Notes: generated by a model not told the origin, from the letters alone. 64,000 nucleotides of DNA from Microvirga arabica (GCF_016811235.1 NZ_JAFBID010000004.1:98845-162844), one strand, 5' to 3'; shown: positions 54,462-62,521, counted from the first letter of the stretch. Numbers and translations are program-made.

Positions 54462-54487
54462 GGTGGTTCGCTCCCTGACGGGTACGA

Positions 54488-54898
54488 TTAGTAGGTGCAG
54501 ACGTAGCGCATGCCGTTGCCGGCCAGGAAGGTTCCCGTGCCCGGATCGTAGGACCGGTACTTGCGGGCGCAGTAGGCCGCCAGTTGTGGGTCGACCGTGC
54601 CGGGAGGCGGCGGAGGCGCAGCCTGTGCCTGGTTGGCAATCGCGCCGGCAACGAGAGCGCCGGCAGCCAGACCAAGGACGCCTGCCGCGACGGCACTTCC
54701 GTTCCCGCCACGCCGGTAATAACGCGGACCATGATAGTAGCGAGGGCCACCGTAGTAGCGACGATACTGGGTGTAGCTTTCACCCGGGTACCGCTTCGTG
54801 ATCTCAGGCATCTGAGGGCGGGGAGCCGCAATGGCCTGAGACAGCGGAGCCGCCAGCATGGAGGCGGCGAGAACCAAAGAGGCAAACTTACGCATCAT
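54488..54898 (-). CDS. BA14K-family exported protein
   Basis: A 136-residue protein. The signal peptide is MMRKFASLVLAASMLAAPLS, cleaved near AIAA. A Tyr/Gly-rich region (RRYYGGPRYYHGPRYYRRGG) is followed by a Gly/Ala helix (VAAGVLGLAAGALVAGAIAN). The C-terminal BA14K motif is AAYCARKYRSYDPGTGTFLA with a final Cys. BA14K proteins are small lectin-like immunoreactive proteins first seen in Brucella and widespread in Hyphomicrobiales. A strong terminator follows. Confidence 0.9.
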   Translation of the reverse strand: MMRKFASLVLAASMLAAPLSQAIAAPRPQMPEITKRYPGESYTQYRRYYGGPRYYHGPRYYRRGGNGSAVAAGVLGLAAGALVAGAIANQAQAAPPPPPGTVDPQLAAYCARKYRSYDPGTGTFLAGNGMRYVCTY

Positions 54899-55132
54899 TG
54901 TTTGATATGGCCTTTGTCAGTGAGTTATTAACAGGGGCAGACTGATGAGTATCCTTCCCCAAGGAAGCTCGGTTGAGTGTGGCGATCATCGAATCAGAAA
55001 GCTAAATCCGGAATGAACAAAGGACCTTCGACGGGTTACAAATTCGTAATCCATCTGATGGGCGCACGAGCAAAACCTTTGTTCTCGCCGCTCTTTAACT
55101 ACGCCGGGAAAGTCTCCATCGGCTAAACCCTC
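54899..55132. other. AT-richer intergenic region
   Basis: This probably holds the BA14K promoter; no EcfG-type motif was found. Confidence 0.4.
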
Positions 55133-55360
55133 TCAGAGAGGAGCTTGCTTGAGAAAGCATGGCACGATCGCCTCCTTCAGGCCCTCAGGCAGGTCGATCG
55201 GTGTCCTGATCGCCGGACTACTGGTGCTTGAGGCTGCAAGGTCGGAGAGGAGAGCCCGATACCTTCCGACCTTTGGCTCCTGCCCAGCATCGAAGCTTTC
55301 CGCCGTCACGTCATCGGGCAGGCCGCAGAACAGGCAAAGGAGTGTGAGGATGGCGCGCAT
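55133..55360 (-). CDS. Possible small exported protein
   Basis: A 75-residue protein. The signal peptide is MRAILTLLCLFCGLPDDVTA. A short hydrophilic part (SFDAGQEPKVGRYRALLSDL) ends in a conserved-looking IDLPEGLKEAIVPCFLKQAP. No strong ribosome-binding site. It stands alone; no family was recognised. Confidence 0.5.
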   Translation of the reverse strand: MRAILTLLCLFCGLPDDVTAESFDAGQEPKVGRYRALLSDLAASSTSSPAIRTPIDLPEGLKEAIVPCFLKQAPL

Positions 55361-55967
55361 GTTTCGAATCCGTCAGTGACGACAGTAGGGAAGCGCACCG
55401 TGGCATTTCCGGGATCGGAGGGACGTGCGCCCAAGCACGTGGCGTTTTAATTGGGCAACCCTCCCCAGCCACGGTCTGTCGCGTTGAGAACCCAGGTGTC
55501 GTCAGAAGATTTGCCGGCCACCAATCCGAAAACTTGGTCAAAAACCTGCCGTGATCTGGTTTGATGGCACGACCCTGCTGTGCTGGGCGGGAGACGAGCC
55601 TCAGCATTCCAGAAGGAGATGCCCCTGACGCGAAGGGCTCGCTCCTGGCATCAGTCGGATGCCTGGACAGCCAAACGCCTCGGCTGAGGAGATCGGGTTC
55701 AAGGACCCTCAGCCGAGGCGCGTGCGGTTCTCTGGAGCTGACACCGCAAGGCAAACTACGCCCGTCAACCGTGGCTATTTCATGAAGCGATCCAGAGGCT
55801 TCTCTGTTGGTTGTTCATCGCTGCAGGTTAACCGCACAATGTCGAAGAGATGGTGTTCAATTTGCGCAGGCTTGCCTCAGAACCCCGGTGCTGAGTAGGG
55901 CTTCTGTTGGGAGGCACGGTCCGCTATCCATCCTGCTGCTGTCATTGTCCTCTCCAGAAGGTTCAAA
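55361..55967. other. Gene-free stretch with a strong inverted repeat
   Basis: It holds the perfect 14-bp inverted repeat at 55676-55720. No gene was supported. Confidence 0.5.
55676..55720. repeat. Perfect 14-bp inverted repeat, 17-base spacer
   Basis: CGCCTCGGCTGAGG (55676-55689) and its exact reverse complement (55707-55720). No gene ends nearby; the closest gene starts at 55968. It could be an operator, an attenuator-like leader or an insertion-element scar. Confidence 0.7.
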
Positions 55968-56216
55968 ATGGCCTACAGACTCTCCCGGCTTGCCGCTGGC
56001 AGCTATGACGTGCTGCTCCATGGGGTGATTATCGCCAGTTTGGTCCAAAGCGGTAGAACAGATGATGCCACGTGGACGGCAGAGCTCCTGCTCGACTTGC
56101 CTCCTGGAGAGAGGCCTGCTCCGTTCACCGAACTCGAGCATACATTCAGCAGTCTTGAAGAAGCCCAGAGATGGCTCGGAGATGCTGAGATGCGTGATAC
56201 AGGCGAGGACGCCTAG
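55968..56216 (+). CDS. Small conserved protein, paralogue of 45417-45704
   Basis: An 82-residue protein. MAYRLSRLAAGSYDVLLHGV, then TWTAELLLDLPPGERPAPFT and ELEHTFSSLEEAQRWLGDAE. It is about two-thirds identical to the protein at 45417 over 75 residues. There is no signal peptide. AGAAGG is followed by 6-7 bases before the ATG. The next gene starts 2 bases after the stop, so they form an operon. Confidence 0.78.
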   Translation: MAYRLSRLAAGSYDVLLHGVIIASLVQSGRTDDATWTAELLLDLPPGERPAPFTELEHTFSSLEEAQRWLGDAEMRDTGEDA

Positions 56217-56218
56217 GC

Positions 56219-56497
56219 ATGGCAGAGGTCATTCAGTTCCCGAAGCGGGCAGAGACACAGACACTTCATTTCGATGAGAAGCATGCCTTTGGTGAAATCG
56301 GCGGGCTGATGCTTTCTCTCGTACAGGAGAAGGACAAGGTAGAGGCGCCCTACACGCTCGTGCTGTTCGGCGGGAACGACGTGTTCTTCCCACTGGAGTC
56401 GTTTGAGCCAACACCTGAGGGCCTGGAACTCGCCAAGATCGCTGGCGACATCACACTTCGTGCACTTGCAGTGGGCCATGACAATTGGTCGGGATAG
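56219..56497 (+). CDS. Small conserved cytoplasmic protein
   Basis: A 92-residue protein. The start MAEVIQFPKRAETQTLHFDE has the VIQFPKR opening common to small rhizobial proteins. A core with IGGLMLSLVQEKDKVEAPYT and LVLFGGNDVFFPLESFEPTP follows, with a C-terminal helix. It is translationally coupled to the gene upstream. No function is known. Confidence 0.7.
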   Translation: MAEVIQFPKRAETQTLHFDEKHAFGEIGGLMLSLVQEKDKVEAPYTLVLFGGNDVFFPLESFEPTPEGLELAKIAGDITLRALAVGHDNWSG

Positions 56498-56625
56498 TCT
56501 CTCGGCCGAGAGGGCAGCACCCAAGAACCAGAAGTCGAGCCGGGATCACTCCACCCCTTCATTCAAGCACCACGCCGCAGCTTGCTTCCTCGTGGAAGGA
56601 TAAAAGTCAGAAAGGCTGACGCAAA

Positions 56626-57045
56626 ATGGCAAACAACCCGCGCAAACAGACTCCTCTTGCCAAGCACAGGCGAGACGATTTGGATGAGGCCCGCGAGGCA
56701 TACCTCCTCGAACACACACCCGGTCTGAAGGAGCACGATGCAGCACAGCACAGCGCCTTCCTCCAGATTGAGGAGGATGCACTGGCCCGCCATCCCGATC
56801 CAACACCGGACGACATCGCCGCTGCGGAAGCCGCGGAGGCTGCCCTCCCGTCCAGGAGGAGGACGGAGATTCAACTACGACGAAGCTTTGAGCCCCTGGC
56901 TGTACATCTTCCCAAGGACGCTAGGCGCAAGCGCAAGAGCTTTGTCCAGCGTGGTCAGCGAGCGTGGAATAGAGCCAATCCGACACCGCTGACATGGGAG
57001 CTGGAGCGAACCCTCACGACAGAGTTCATGAAGGCTTGGCACTGA
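56626..57045 (+). CDS. Hypothetical charged protein
   Basis: A 139-residue protein. The first 70 residues are acidic and helical (RRDDLDEAREAYLLEHTPGL, HPDPTPDDIAAAEAAEAALP); the rest is basic (RRTEIQLRRSFEPLAVHLPK, DARRKRKSFVQRGQRAWNRA). It has no signal peptide. The ribosome-binding site is weak. No family was recognised. Confidence 0.6.
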   Translation: MANNPRKQTPLAKHRRDDLDEAREAYLLEHTPGLKEHDAAQHSAFLQIEEDALARHPDPTPDDIAAAEAAEAALPSRRRTEIQLRRSFEPLAVHLPKDARRKRKSFVQRGQRAWNRANPTPLTWELERTLTTEFMKAWH

Positions 57046-57124
57046 CTGCCGATCGTACCGTCAGAAGGGGGCGCATAAGCCCGAGACGTCGAGCACGGGT
57101 TAAAGGAACGTTTACTCCCAAAAC

Positions 57125-57329
57125 CGCTTTACCACACTCCACCTTCCACTGACGCCAGCGTCGCCTGCGCTGAACCCAGTGGAGCGGGTCTGTCTCGACC
57201 AGCGAGCGCTACCTCCTGCATCGCATGCTCAACGACTATGAAGCGGTGTTGGAGGCGGTCTGCCGAGCCCAGAGCCGACATCTCGACGATACAGGTTCTC
57301 TCGCACTATTGATGGCGTGGCGTACCTGA
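57125..57329 (+). pseudogene. IS630-type transposase C-terminal remnant, frameshifted
   Basis: The first frame reads TTLHLPLTPASPALNPVERV, matching the catalytic end of IS630-family DDE transposases (HLPPYSPELNPVERVW, with the catalytic Glu). A shift near 57186-57200 then gives ERYLLHRMLNDYEAVLEAVC, RAQSRHLDDTGSLALLMAWR to a stop, matching the family tail (ERYLSHRLLxDYxAxxDACC). The N-terminal three-quarters and terminal inverted repeats are not seen. It is a dead insertion remnant. Confidence 0.75.
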
Positions 57330-57411
57330 CTGCGTCAGGGCCTCCTGAGCGGGTATCAGCTGTTCCGAGCCCCTGAAGCTTCAGAGGTCTGTCCAGTGTG
57401 GCCCTCGCTAA

Positions 57412-57567
57412 TCAGCTCTCGCTAAAGCTGGATTTCTCGCCGCTGGCACCGAAATTGCTATCACCTGACAGGGTCATTCTAGCTGTGGTGTCGGACAGCT
57501 GGTTAAGGCTACGGGTCAGCTCGTAAATGACCCAGCGCCTAGCCCGGCGTGCTGAGGATCGTTTCAT
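57412..57567 (-). CDS. 51-residue basic hypothetical protein
   Basis: ATG at 57567 follows AGGAGGTGGTG, an unusually strong ribosome-binding site. The product, MKRSSARRARRWVIYELTRS, LNQLSDTTARMTLSGDSNFG, then ASGEKSSFSES, has a basic helix and a Ser-rich tail. No family was recognised. A 22-residue frame (57593-57661) lies 25 bases upstream on the same strand. Confidence 0.6.
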   Translation of the reverse strand: MKRSSARRARRWVIYELTRSLNQLSDTTARMTLSGDSNFGASGEKSSFSES

Positions 57568-57592
57568 CACCACCTCCTGGCACGTGCAAGGT

Positions 57593-57661
57593 TCAGCGGC
57601 GAGGTCGGCTCGACGTGTCGATGGTGACGAGGTTTCCGGTGATCGGATCGAGAATGGTCAT
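57593..57661 (-). CDS. Possible 22-residue peptide
   Basis: MTILDPITGNLVTIDTSSRP then RR. GAGAGAA lies before the ATG. Its opening resembles small rhizobial peptides, but size alone makes it uncertain. Confidence 0.35.
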   Translation of the reverse strand: MTILDPITGNLVTIDTSSRPRR

Positions 57662-58095
57662 GAGCAGTTCTCTCTCGTTCAGGCACAGGAGCAACGCCGT
57701 GCCTGCAGTTTCGATCAGATGCGATTGGGATTGTGGTTACGAGACAGTTACTGCACGGGACGCTCACATCCCCAAAGCAGATCGAGGCAGTTCATCCGCG
57801 CCCCGACTGCTTTGGAGGTGAGGGCTGATCCGAAACCCAGCGGATCAGCCAGAGCATGGTCGCGGCAACATGGTTAATGGATCGCTAACAAGCCTCCTAA
57901 TGGCTGTACTGTGTCCTTACTTCAGTCTGTTAACCGTTTGGTAACCACCTCAAGCGCCGAATGGGCCTGCCTACGAGGGGCATGGCCGATACTGCTCCCG
58001 TTTGTTCCGGCCTCATTCCGTGCTGCTGCCCCTCATCACGCTTGTGCCTGCGTGGGTGCCGTGCCCCTCACGGCCTCTCTGGAGAAATGCCAGCG
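57662..58095. other. Leader region of minD
   Basis: No gene was seen. An in-frame extension of minD to 57961 exists but lacks a ribosome-binding site. Confidence 0.45.
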
Positions 58096-58956
58096 ATGAA
58101 GAAGCCACGGCCAAAGCATAACAAGGCAAAGACAAAGGTCAGACAGGGCAGGGTGCTCGTGGTGACCTCCGGCAAGGGTGGTGTCGGCAAGACTACCTCC
58201 ACGGCCGCCTTAGGTGCGGCACTCGCCCAGAGCGGCCATAAGGCGGTGGTCGTGGACTTTGACGTGGGCCTGCGCAATCTGGATCTGGTCATGGGCGCCG
58301 AGCGCCGCGTGGTCTTCGATCTGATCAACGTCATTCGGGGTGAGGCCAAGCTCGCGCAGGCCCTCATCCGGGACAGGCGTCTCGACACGCTGTCTCTCCT
58401 GCCGGCCTCGCAGAGCCGGGACAAGGACAGCCTCACCGAGGATGGGGTGGCGCGGGTCATCGCAGAGCTGCGGGCTCAGTTCGATTGGGTGATCTGCGAC
58501 AGTCCCGCCGGGATTGAGGCGGGAGCGACCCTCGCGATGCGGCATGCGGATGTGGCTGTCGTCGTGGTGAACCCGGAGGTCTCCTCGATCCGCGATGCTG
58601 ATCGCATTATCGGTATGCTCGATGCCAAGACCGTCAAAGCCGAGAGCGGGCAGCACATCGACAAACATCTGCTTCTCACCCGCTACGATCCCGTTCGTGC
58701 CCGGCGCGGCGAGATCATGAAGGTAGAGGACGTGTTGGAGATCCTGTCCATTCCGCTTCTTGGCATCATCCCAGAGAGCGGAGAGGTGCTGCGCAGTTCA
58801 AACGTCGGAGCGCCAGTGACCTTGGGCAGTCCCGCCAGTGCACCGGCTCAAGCCTACCTTGAAGCCGTCCGACGACTGAACGGCGAACGTACCGTGGTCA
58901 CGCAGAGCGATAAGCCTCGCCTGTTCCATAGGCTGTTCACCCGACGAGCTGCCTAG
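58096..58956 (+). CDS. minD: MinD-type septum-site ATPase, orphan
   Basis: A 286-residue deviant Walker ATPase. The P-loop is TSGKGGVGKTT (residues 24-34). Switch I/Walker A' is VVDFDVGLRNLDLVMG, Walker B is FDWVICDSPAGIEAGA, and VNPEVSSIRDADRIIG and LTRYDPVRARRGEIM are MinD signatures. The amphipathic C-terminus PRLFHRLFTRRAA fits a membrane-targeting sequence. MinD positions the division septum by oscillating with MinC and MinE. Neither minC nor minE is in the flanking 5 kb on either side, which is unusual. The ATG at 58096 has GGAG eleven bases upstream. Confidence 0.92.
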   Translation: MKKPRPKHNKAKTKVRQGRVLVVTSGKGGVGKTTSTAALGAALAQSGHKAVVVDFDVGLRNLDLVMGAERRVVFDLINVIRGEAKLAQALIRDRRLDTLSLLPASQSRDKDSLTEDGVARVIAELRAQFDWVICDSPAGIEAGATLAMRHADVAVVVVNPEVSSIRDADRIIGMLDAKTVKAESGQHIDKHLLLTRYDPVRARRGEIMKVEDVLEILSIPLLGIIPESGEVLRSSNVGAPVTLGSPASAPAQAYLEAVRRLNGERTVVTQSDKPRLFHRLFTRRAA

Positions 58957-59131
58957 ACCTGCTCTGCCGCCGCACAAGAGCGAGATCTGATGCTATCCGG
59001 GAGAAGCAGCGATGCAGAAGATGTACTGAACACGCGAAGAGATTGAGGCAAACACTATTGGGCCTTGATCTTGACCCCGCACAAGCAAGCTCTTACGTCA
59101 TCATCTTTCAAACCCATAATCAGCATATACG

Positions 59132-59767
59132 ATGAAGCGTAACTCGAAGCCTTTCTCTGTCGAGATCAAGAAGTCCCGTGGCCAAGGTCAGCGTAGCTAC
59201 TTCCCGCCAAGGCATTTATTTGCGACAACCGCTGTTGAGGCCACAAGAGTCTTCCCGAAGGACGCGCCTCGGGTAGTGCCTGAGCCATCTGCCGCCCCGC
59301 GCATTCTGCCGAGCATCGTCAAGCCTCTATGTAGCAGGTCAGAGCCCATTGAGCCTGCCCGCCGCAAGCGCTCTTCAGGCGAGGCCAACCGAGGTCAGAT
59401 GGAGTTCAATCTGACTGCGACTGTCTCGGAGGACGTGAAAGACGCACACGCAGGAGCGCCAGCCAGCACCAAAACCGTGCCCCAGGCTGACAACGCTCCT
59501 GTTGATGCAGAGGACGCGCTGCCCATCCATGACGTTCAGCCCGCACAAGGTGACGGCGTGAAGGCCAAGTCTCGGAAGCCACGGAAGAAGGGCTCTGGAA
59601 CTGCTGAACAGGAGATAGCATCCGAGCCACTTCCGGAGGTAGAGACGCCTGCACCATCAGTCGTGTCGAAAGTGGCCCAGCGCAGGATAACGAAGCGTCT
59701 AGCCGCCACGGCTCAACTCCCGCGCCATGAACGCTGGAAGAGGCGCCTTCATCCCGCTGCCCGGTAA
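59132..59767 (+). CDS. Disordered basic protein with KPFSVEIKKSR head
   Basis: A 211-residue protein. The first 11 residues, KRNSKPFSVEIKKSR, form a motif shared by several Hyphomicrobiales hypothetical proteins. The rest is low-complexity, rich in Pro, Ala, Lys and Glu (KAKSRKPRKKGSGTAEQEIA), with a basic end (QRRITKRLAATAQLPRHERW, KRRLHPAAR). It probably binds nucleic acid or another polyanion; this is inference. It has no signal peptide. The ribosome-binding site is weak. Confidence 0.65.
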   Translation: MKRNSKPFSVEIKKSRGQGQRSYFPPRHLFATTAVEATRVFPKDAPRVVPEPSAAPRILPSIVKPLCSRSEPIEPARRKRSSGEANRGQMEFNLTATVSEDVKDAHAGAPASTKTVPQADNAPVDAEDALPIHDVQPAQGDGVKAKSRKPRKKGSGTAEQEIASEPLPEVETPAPSVVSKVAQRRITKRLAATAQLPRHERWKRRLHPAAR

Positions 59768-59772
59768 GTTCA

Positions 59773-60237
59773 TTACCCTGTCGGATTTTCAGACTCACCT
59801 CGCAACGCCACAGCGACATCCGCCGGCGGTACGCCGCGGTGCCACAGGACATAGACGGTGCGATAGCGCGGTGGCGCCAGGCCAGAAGCCTGGCACGCCG
59901 CAACAGCCTGATCGTGCGCCCTGCGAATGCTGCCAAACGGGGCCCTGTCGCCCTGCCTCCAAGTCGAGGAGCGACAGCTCAGGATAGCGCGCCAGATGAT
60001 GACCTGTTTCAGGTGCGGAAACCTGCGGCCTTTGCGTGTGGTCTTTGGTCTGGAAGCCGGGCTCAGCACATTCTTCGCGCGTTCTCGTGCCAGCGCGAAG
60101 CGACGCTGGAGGGCACGGTGGGGGAGATCCTGCCCCTCATCATCCGGATTTGCACCGCGCTGTTCGGCATCACGCAAGGCCGCCCTCAACCGTGCGATCC
60201 GCCAAGCCGGAATGGTTTCGAAGGGCGCAGTGTTCAT
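59773..60237 (-). CDS. Hypothetical basic helical protein
   Basis: A 154-residue protein. A helical Arg-rich start (IARLRAALRDAEQRGANPDD, HRALQRRFALARERAKNVLS) is followed by FGSIRRAHDQAVAACQASGL, RTVYVLWHRGVPPADVAVAL. No family was recognised. GGAAAG is close to the ATG. It is convergent with 59132-59767, 5 bases between stops. Confidence 0.55.
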   Translation of the reverse strand: MNTAPFETIPAWRIARLRAALRDAEQRGANPDDEGQDLPHRALQRRFALARERAKNVLSPASRPKTTRKGRRFPHLKQVIIWRAILSCRSSTWRQGDRAPFGSIRRAHDQAVAACQASGLAPPRYRTVYVLWHRGVPPADVAVALRGESENPTG

Positions 60238-60299
60238 TTCTTTCCGCCATTAGATCGTTGCTCTCCTGCCGTTCAGCGGGGGAGTGACTCCATCTCAGG

Positions 60300-60461
60300 T
60301 TACACCTCGACTGCTGCCGGGATCTTCCCGTCATTGGTGTTCGATCGTGTCGTGACCGTCGATCTGAACTCGGGCTCCCGATCACAGGTGCCTTGGCGGA
60401 GAGCCCGGACAGCCAGATTTCTCCGTTTGAGCCTCGGAGTGAGGGCTCCTTGCATTGCCAT
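60300..60461 (-). CDS. 53-residue basic hypothetical protein
   Basis: ATG at 60461 with GAGAGG six bases upstream. The product, MAMQGALTPRLKRRNLAVRA, LRQGTCDREPEFRSTVTTRS, then NTNDGKIPAAVEV, has a basic head and polar tail. It lies 62 bases upstream of the gene at 59773-60237 on the same strand, possibly in the same transcript. Confidence 0.55.
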   Translation of the reverse strand: MAMQGALTPRLKRRNLAVRALRQGTCDREPEFRSTVTTRSNTNDGKIPAAVEV

Positions 60462-60687
60462 GTCATTCCTCTCGCGAGCATCGTCGCTTCGTCTATATGC
60501 GTGGCGAAGGCGCTGACCCGCTGTTTATCCACAATCGTCAGTACCTGACGCAGCGCAAAATCCGCGAGGAGAAGTCCGGCGCCGGCGGCTGAACAGAAAC
60601 TATATTGCGCCTTTCAGGGTTGCCTCGTCCTTTCTCCGCCATATACGAATAAAGGCCTTCTTCAACTTCTTTCATTCTCAGGGTTTC

Positions 60688-61386
60688 ATGACCATCCGCC
60701 GCCGATTTCTCCTCGCTTCGTCCCTGGCCCGCCTGATCCAGCGAGAAAGGGGCGGCCTGCGTCAGATCGAAGGTTTCTTCCCGGAACAGCGGGACCGCAG
60801 CTCCTGGGTCCGGCTCGAGGAGAACAGGGGTCTGCTGATCCTCCGGACGGCGGGTCCGCACGGGGAGATAGAGGAACAAACCGAGGTGCCGGTGGGGCAC
60901 GCCCATGCGCTGCTCGATGTCTGTGCCGGCGAGATCGAGTACACCCGCATAAGGCTCGGAATCGGCGATCGTGACGCCCTCGTTGACCAATTCAACCGGC
61001 CGCGGGACCTGCACTTCGTCACGGTGGAGTTCGATGGCGAGGCCGAGAGCAGGGAGTTCCAGCCGCTTCCATGGTTTGGTCCTGAGATTACGGCGGAGGC
61101 CCGCTATAGCAATCAGGCCATTGCCCTGAGAGGCGTCGAACAATACCAGGATGCTCCCCTGTCCGATGAGGCGCTCAACGGCCTGCTCGACACCCTGGAG
61201 AACCGCTTCCCGGTCCAGCCGCGGAAAGCCACCAGCCGTCCCACCGCTAAGCAAGTGCCTGTCACCAAGGCTCCGGCTGGGCCGTCTCAAGTGGACCGCT
61301 GGGGTGTCCAGGTCAACCTTGACGACATCGAGGCGGCCATGATGGCTGAGATGGAGCGTACGCTGCAGAAGGGCGGCCGCGAGTAA
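60688..61386 (+). CDS. CYTH-domain protein with altered N-terminal motif
   Basis: A 232-residue protein. Residues 1-155 follow the CYTH (triphosphate tunnel) pattern: RRFLLASSLARLI, RSSWVRLEENRGLLILRTAG, GEIEEQTEVPVGHAHALLDV, IEYTRIRL, LHFVTVEFDGEAESREFQPL, TAEARYSNQAIAL. The hallmark E-x-E-x-K at the start reads T-I-R-R-R, so the two metal-binding Glu are missing and catalytic activity is doubtful. A variable linker with Pro and Lys is followed by a C-terminal helix (DDIEAAMMAEMERTLQKGG). It is followed 14 bases later by a WGR gene. Confidence 0.8.
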   Translation: MTIRRRFLLASSLARLIQRERGGLRQIEGFFPEQRDRSSWVRLEENRGLLILRTAGPHGEIEEQTEVPVGHAHALLDVCAGEIEYTRIRLGIGDRDALVDQFNRPRDLHFVTVEFDGEAESREFQPLPWFGPEITAEARYSNQAIALRGVEQYQDAPLSDEALNGLLDTLENRFPVQPRKATSRPTAKQVPVTKAPAGPSQVDRWGVQVNLDDIEAAMMAEMERTLQKGGRE

Positions 61387-61399
61387 GGTTATCTGCCGA

Positions 61400-61654
61400 A
61401 TGCCTGACGTTCGCTCGCCTATCCGGCACCATCTGGTGCTCTACCGGCGCGATCCGGAGCAGGGCAGGGCACGCTTCTTCAGCCTGATGATCGAGCGCGA
61501 CCTGTTCGGCACGATCCGGCTGGTTCGCAACTGGGGCTCGGTAGGTTCTAAAGGCCAGGAGAAAAGTGATATATTCCCCAGCGAGGTGGAAGCCGCTCGG
61601 GCGCTTGAGGGCTGGGCCAAGACCCAGCGGCAAAAGGGCTACACCGACCTTTAA
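61400..61654 (+). CDS. Stand-alone WGR-domain protein
   Basis: An 84-residue protein that is a single WGR domain: HHLVLYRRDPEQGRARFFSL, LFGTIRLVRNWGSVGSKGQE, VEAARALEGWAKTQRQKGY. In PARP proteins and bacterial relatives the WGR domain binds nucleic acid ends or activates partners. The signature here reads NWGSVG, with Arg replaced by Ser. Its place right after the CYTH gene makes a two-gene operon. Confidence 0.88.
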   Translation: MPDVRSPIRHHLVLYRRDPEQGRARFFSLMIERDLFGTIRLVRNWGSVGSKGQEKSDIFPSEVEAARALEGWAKTQRQKGYTDL

Positions 61655-61739
61655 CGCGGTGGCGCACTCACGAGCCGCAGCTCGTCCTGTTAAGCAGGTG
61701 ACGGATGGCTGTAGCTTCTGCTGCCGGGGTGGTGCGGCC

Positions 61740-62081
61740 TCAGTCGATGTCCGCTACGTCCACACACTCGCCGCCTTGAAGATCGTGAAAGCTGACGCGC
61801 ACTTTCGCGATATGACCGATCCGCTCGGACGGAGCGCCCAAACCAAGAGAAGGGTTCATCTCGCCCCTCATGCATTCGTTGCTCCCGGCCAATCTGAGTT
61901 GGACTTGGCGGCGCCGCAGGTGCGCCTCGAACTCATGAATTGCCCGCAGGGTTGTCGCATCGACATCGACATCAATGCGACAGACCTGTTTGCCGTTCTC
62001 GCCTGAGGCGATGTGCGCCTCTTCCAGCAGAGAAGCAAGCTCCGTGGGCCATTCAACGACAGGGGTTTGATGGAGCGGCAT
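61740..62081 (-). CDS. Hypothetical protein with small-beta pattern
   Basis: A 113-residue protein. It reads MPLHQTPVVEWPTELASLLE, VCRIDVDVDATTLRAIHEFE, AHLRRRQVQLRLAGSNECMR, ERIGHIAKVRVSFHDLQGGE. It has no signal peptide. GAGGG is before the ATG. It is convergent with the WGR gene. No family was recognised. Confidence 0.55.
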   Translation of the reverse strand: MPLHQTPVVEWPTELASLLEEAHIASGENGKQVCRIDVDVDATTLRAIHEFEAHLRRRQVQLRLAGSNECMRGEMNPSLGLGAPSERIGHIAKVRVSFHDLQGGECVDVADID

Positions 62082-62245
62082 GCGGCACCCTCACTCAACA
62101 TTCTGGCCTCTGGACAGCCCGATGTGAGTAAAAAAGAAGCCAAGCTCACAGGTTCCACAGCTACCTATATCGAGTAAGCGCTGACGAACGCACGCGTAGC
62201 GGCGTGCGTCCGGGCCTTGTCCGACTGCGCCTCGTCCCCGGATTG

Positions 62246-62425
62246 TCAGAATGCCATCTGCCACCGGCTCAATCCAACGCCGTCGGTACGCTCCAAAACG
62301 ACCGACAGGATCCCAGACCGGAGGAAGGCTGGCTTCGATCCCATTAGGCCAGTCACGATCCTTGGCTCATTGTCATTGGACGGCGCCGGCGGCGTCGCCC
62401 CCCTGTCGATCTGTCGCTTGCACAT
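62246..62425 (-). CDS. Possible 59-residue protein
   Basis: MCKRQIDRGATPPAPSNDNE, PRIVTGLMGSKPAFLRSGIL, SVVLERTDGVGLSRWQMAF. GAGGGG is five bases before the ATG. No domain was recognised. Confidence 0.4.
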   Translation of the reverse strand: MCKRQIDRGATPPAPSNDNEPRIVTGLMGSKPAFLRSGILSVVLERTDGVGLSRWQMAF

Positions 62426-62521
62426 GACATCCCCTCATCCCGCTGGAGGACTATCAGGCTTGAATTGCGTAAGGATGTCATCGTCTGCTGCGACGGCCGC
62501 AACATGTGGCTGCCGCAACAG

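Noticed and set aside
60538..61290. A 250-codon minus-strand frame
   Set aside because: It lies opposite the CYTH gene, whose motifs and WGR neighbour are convincing.
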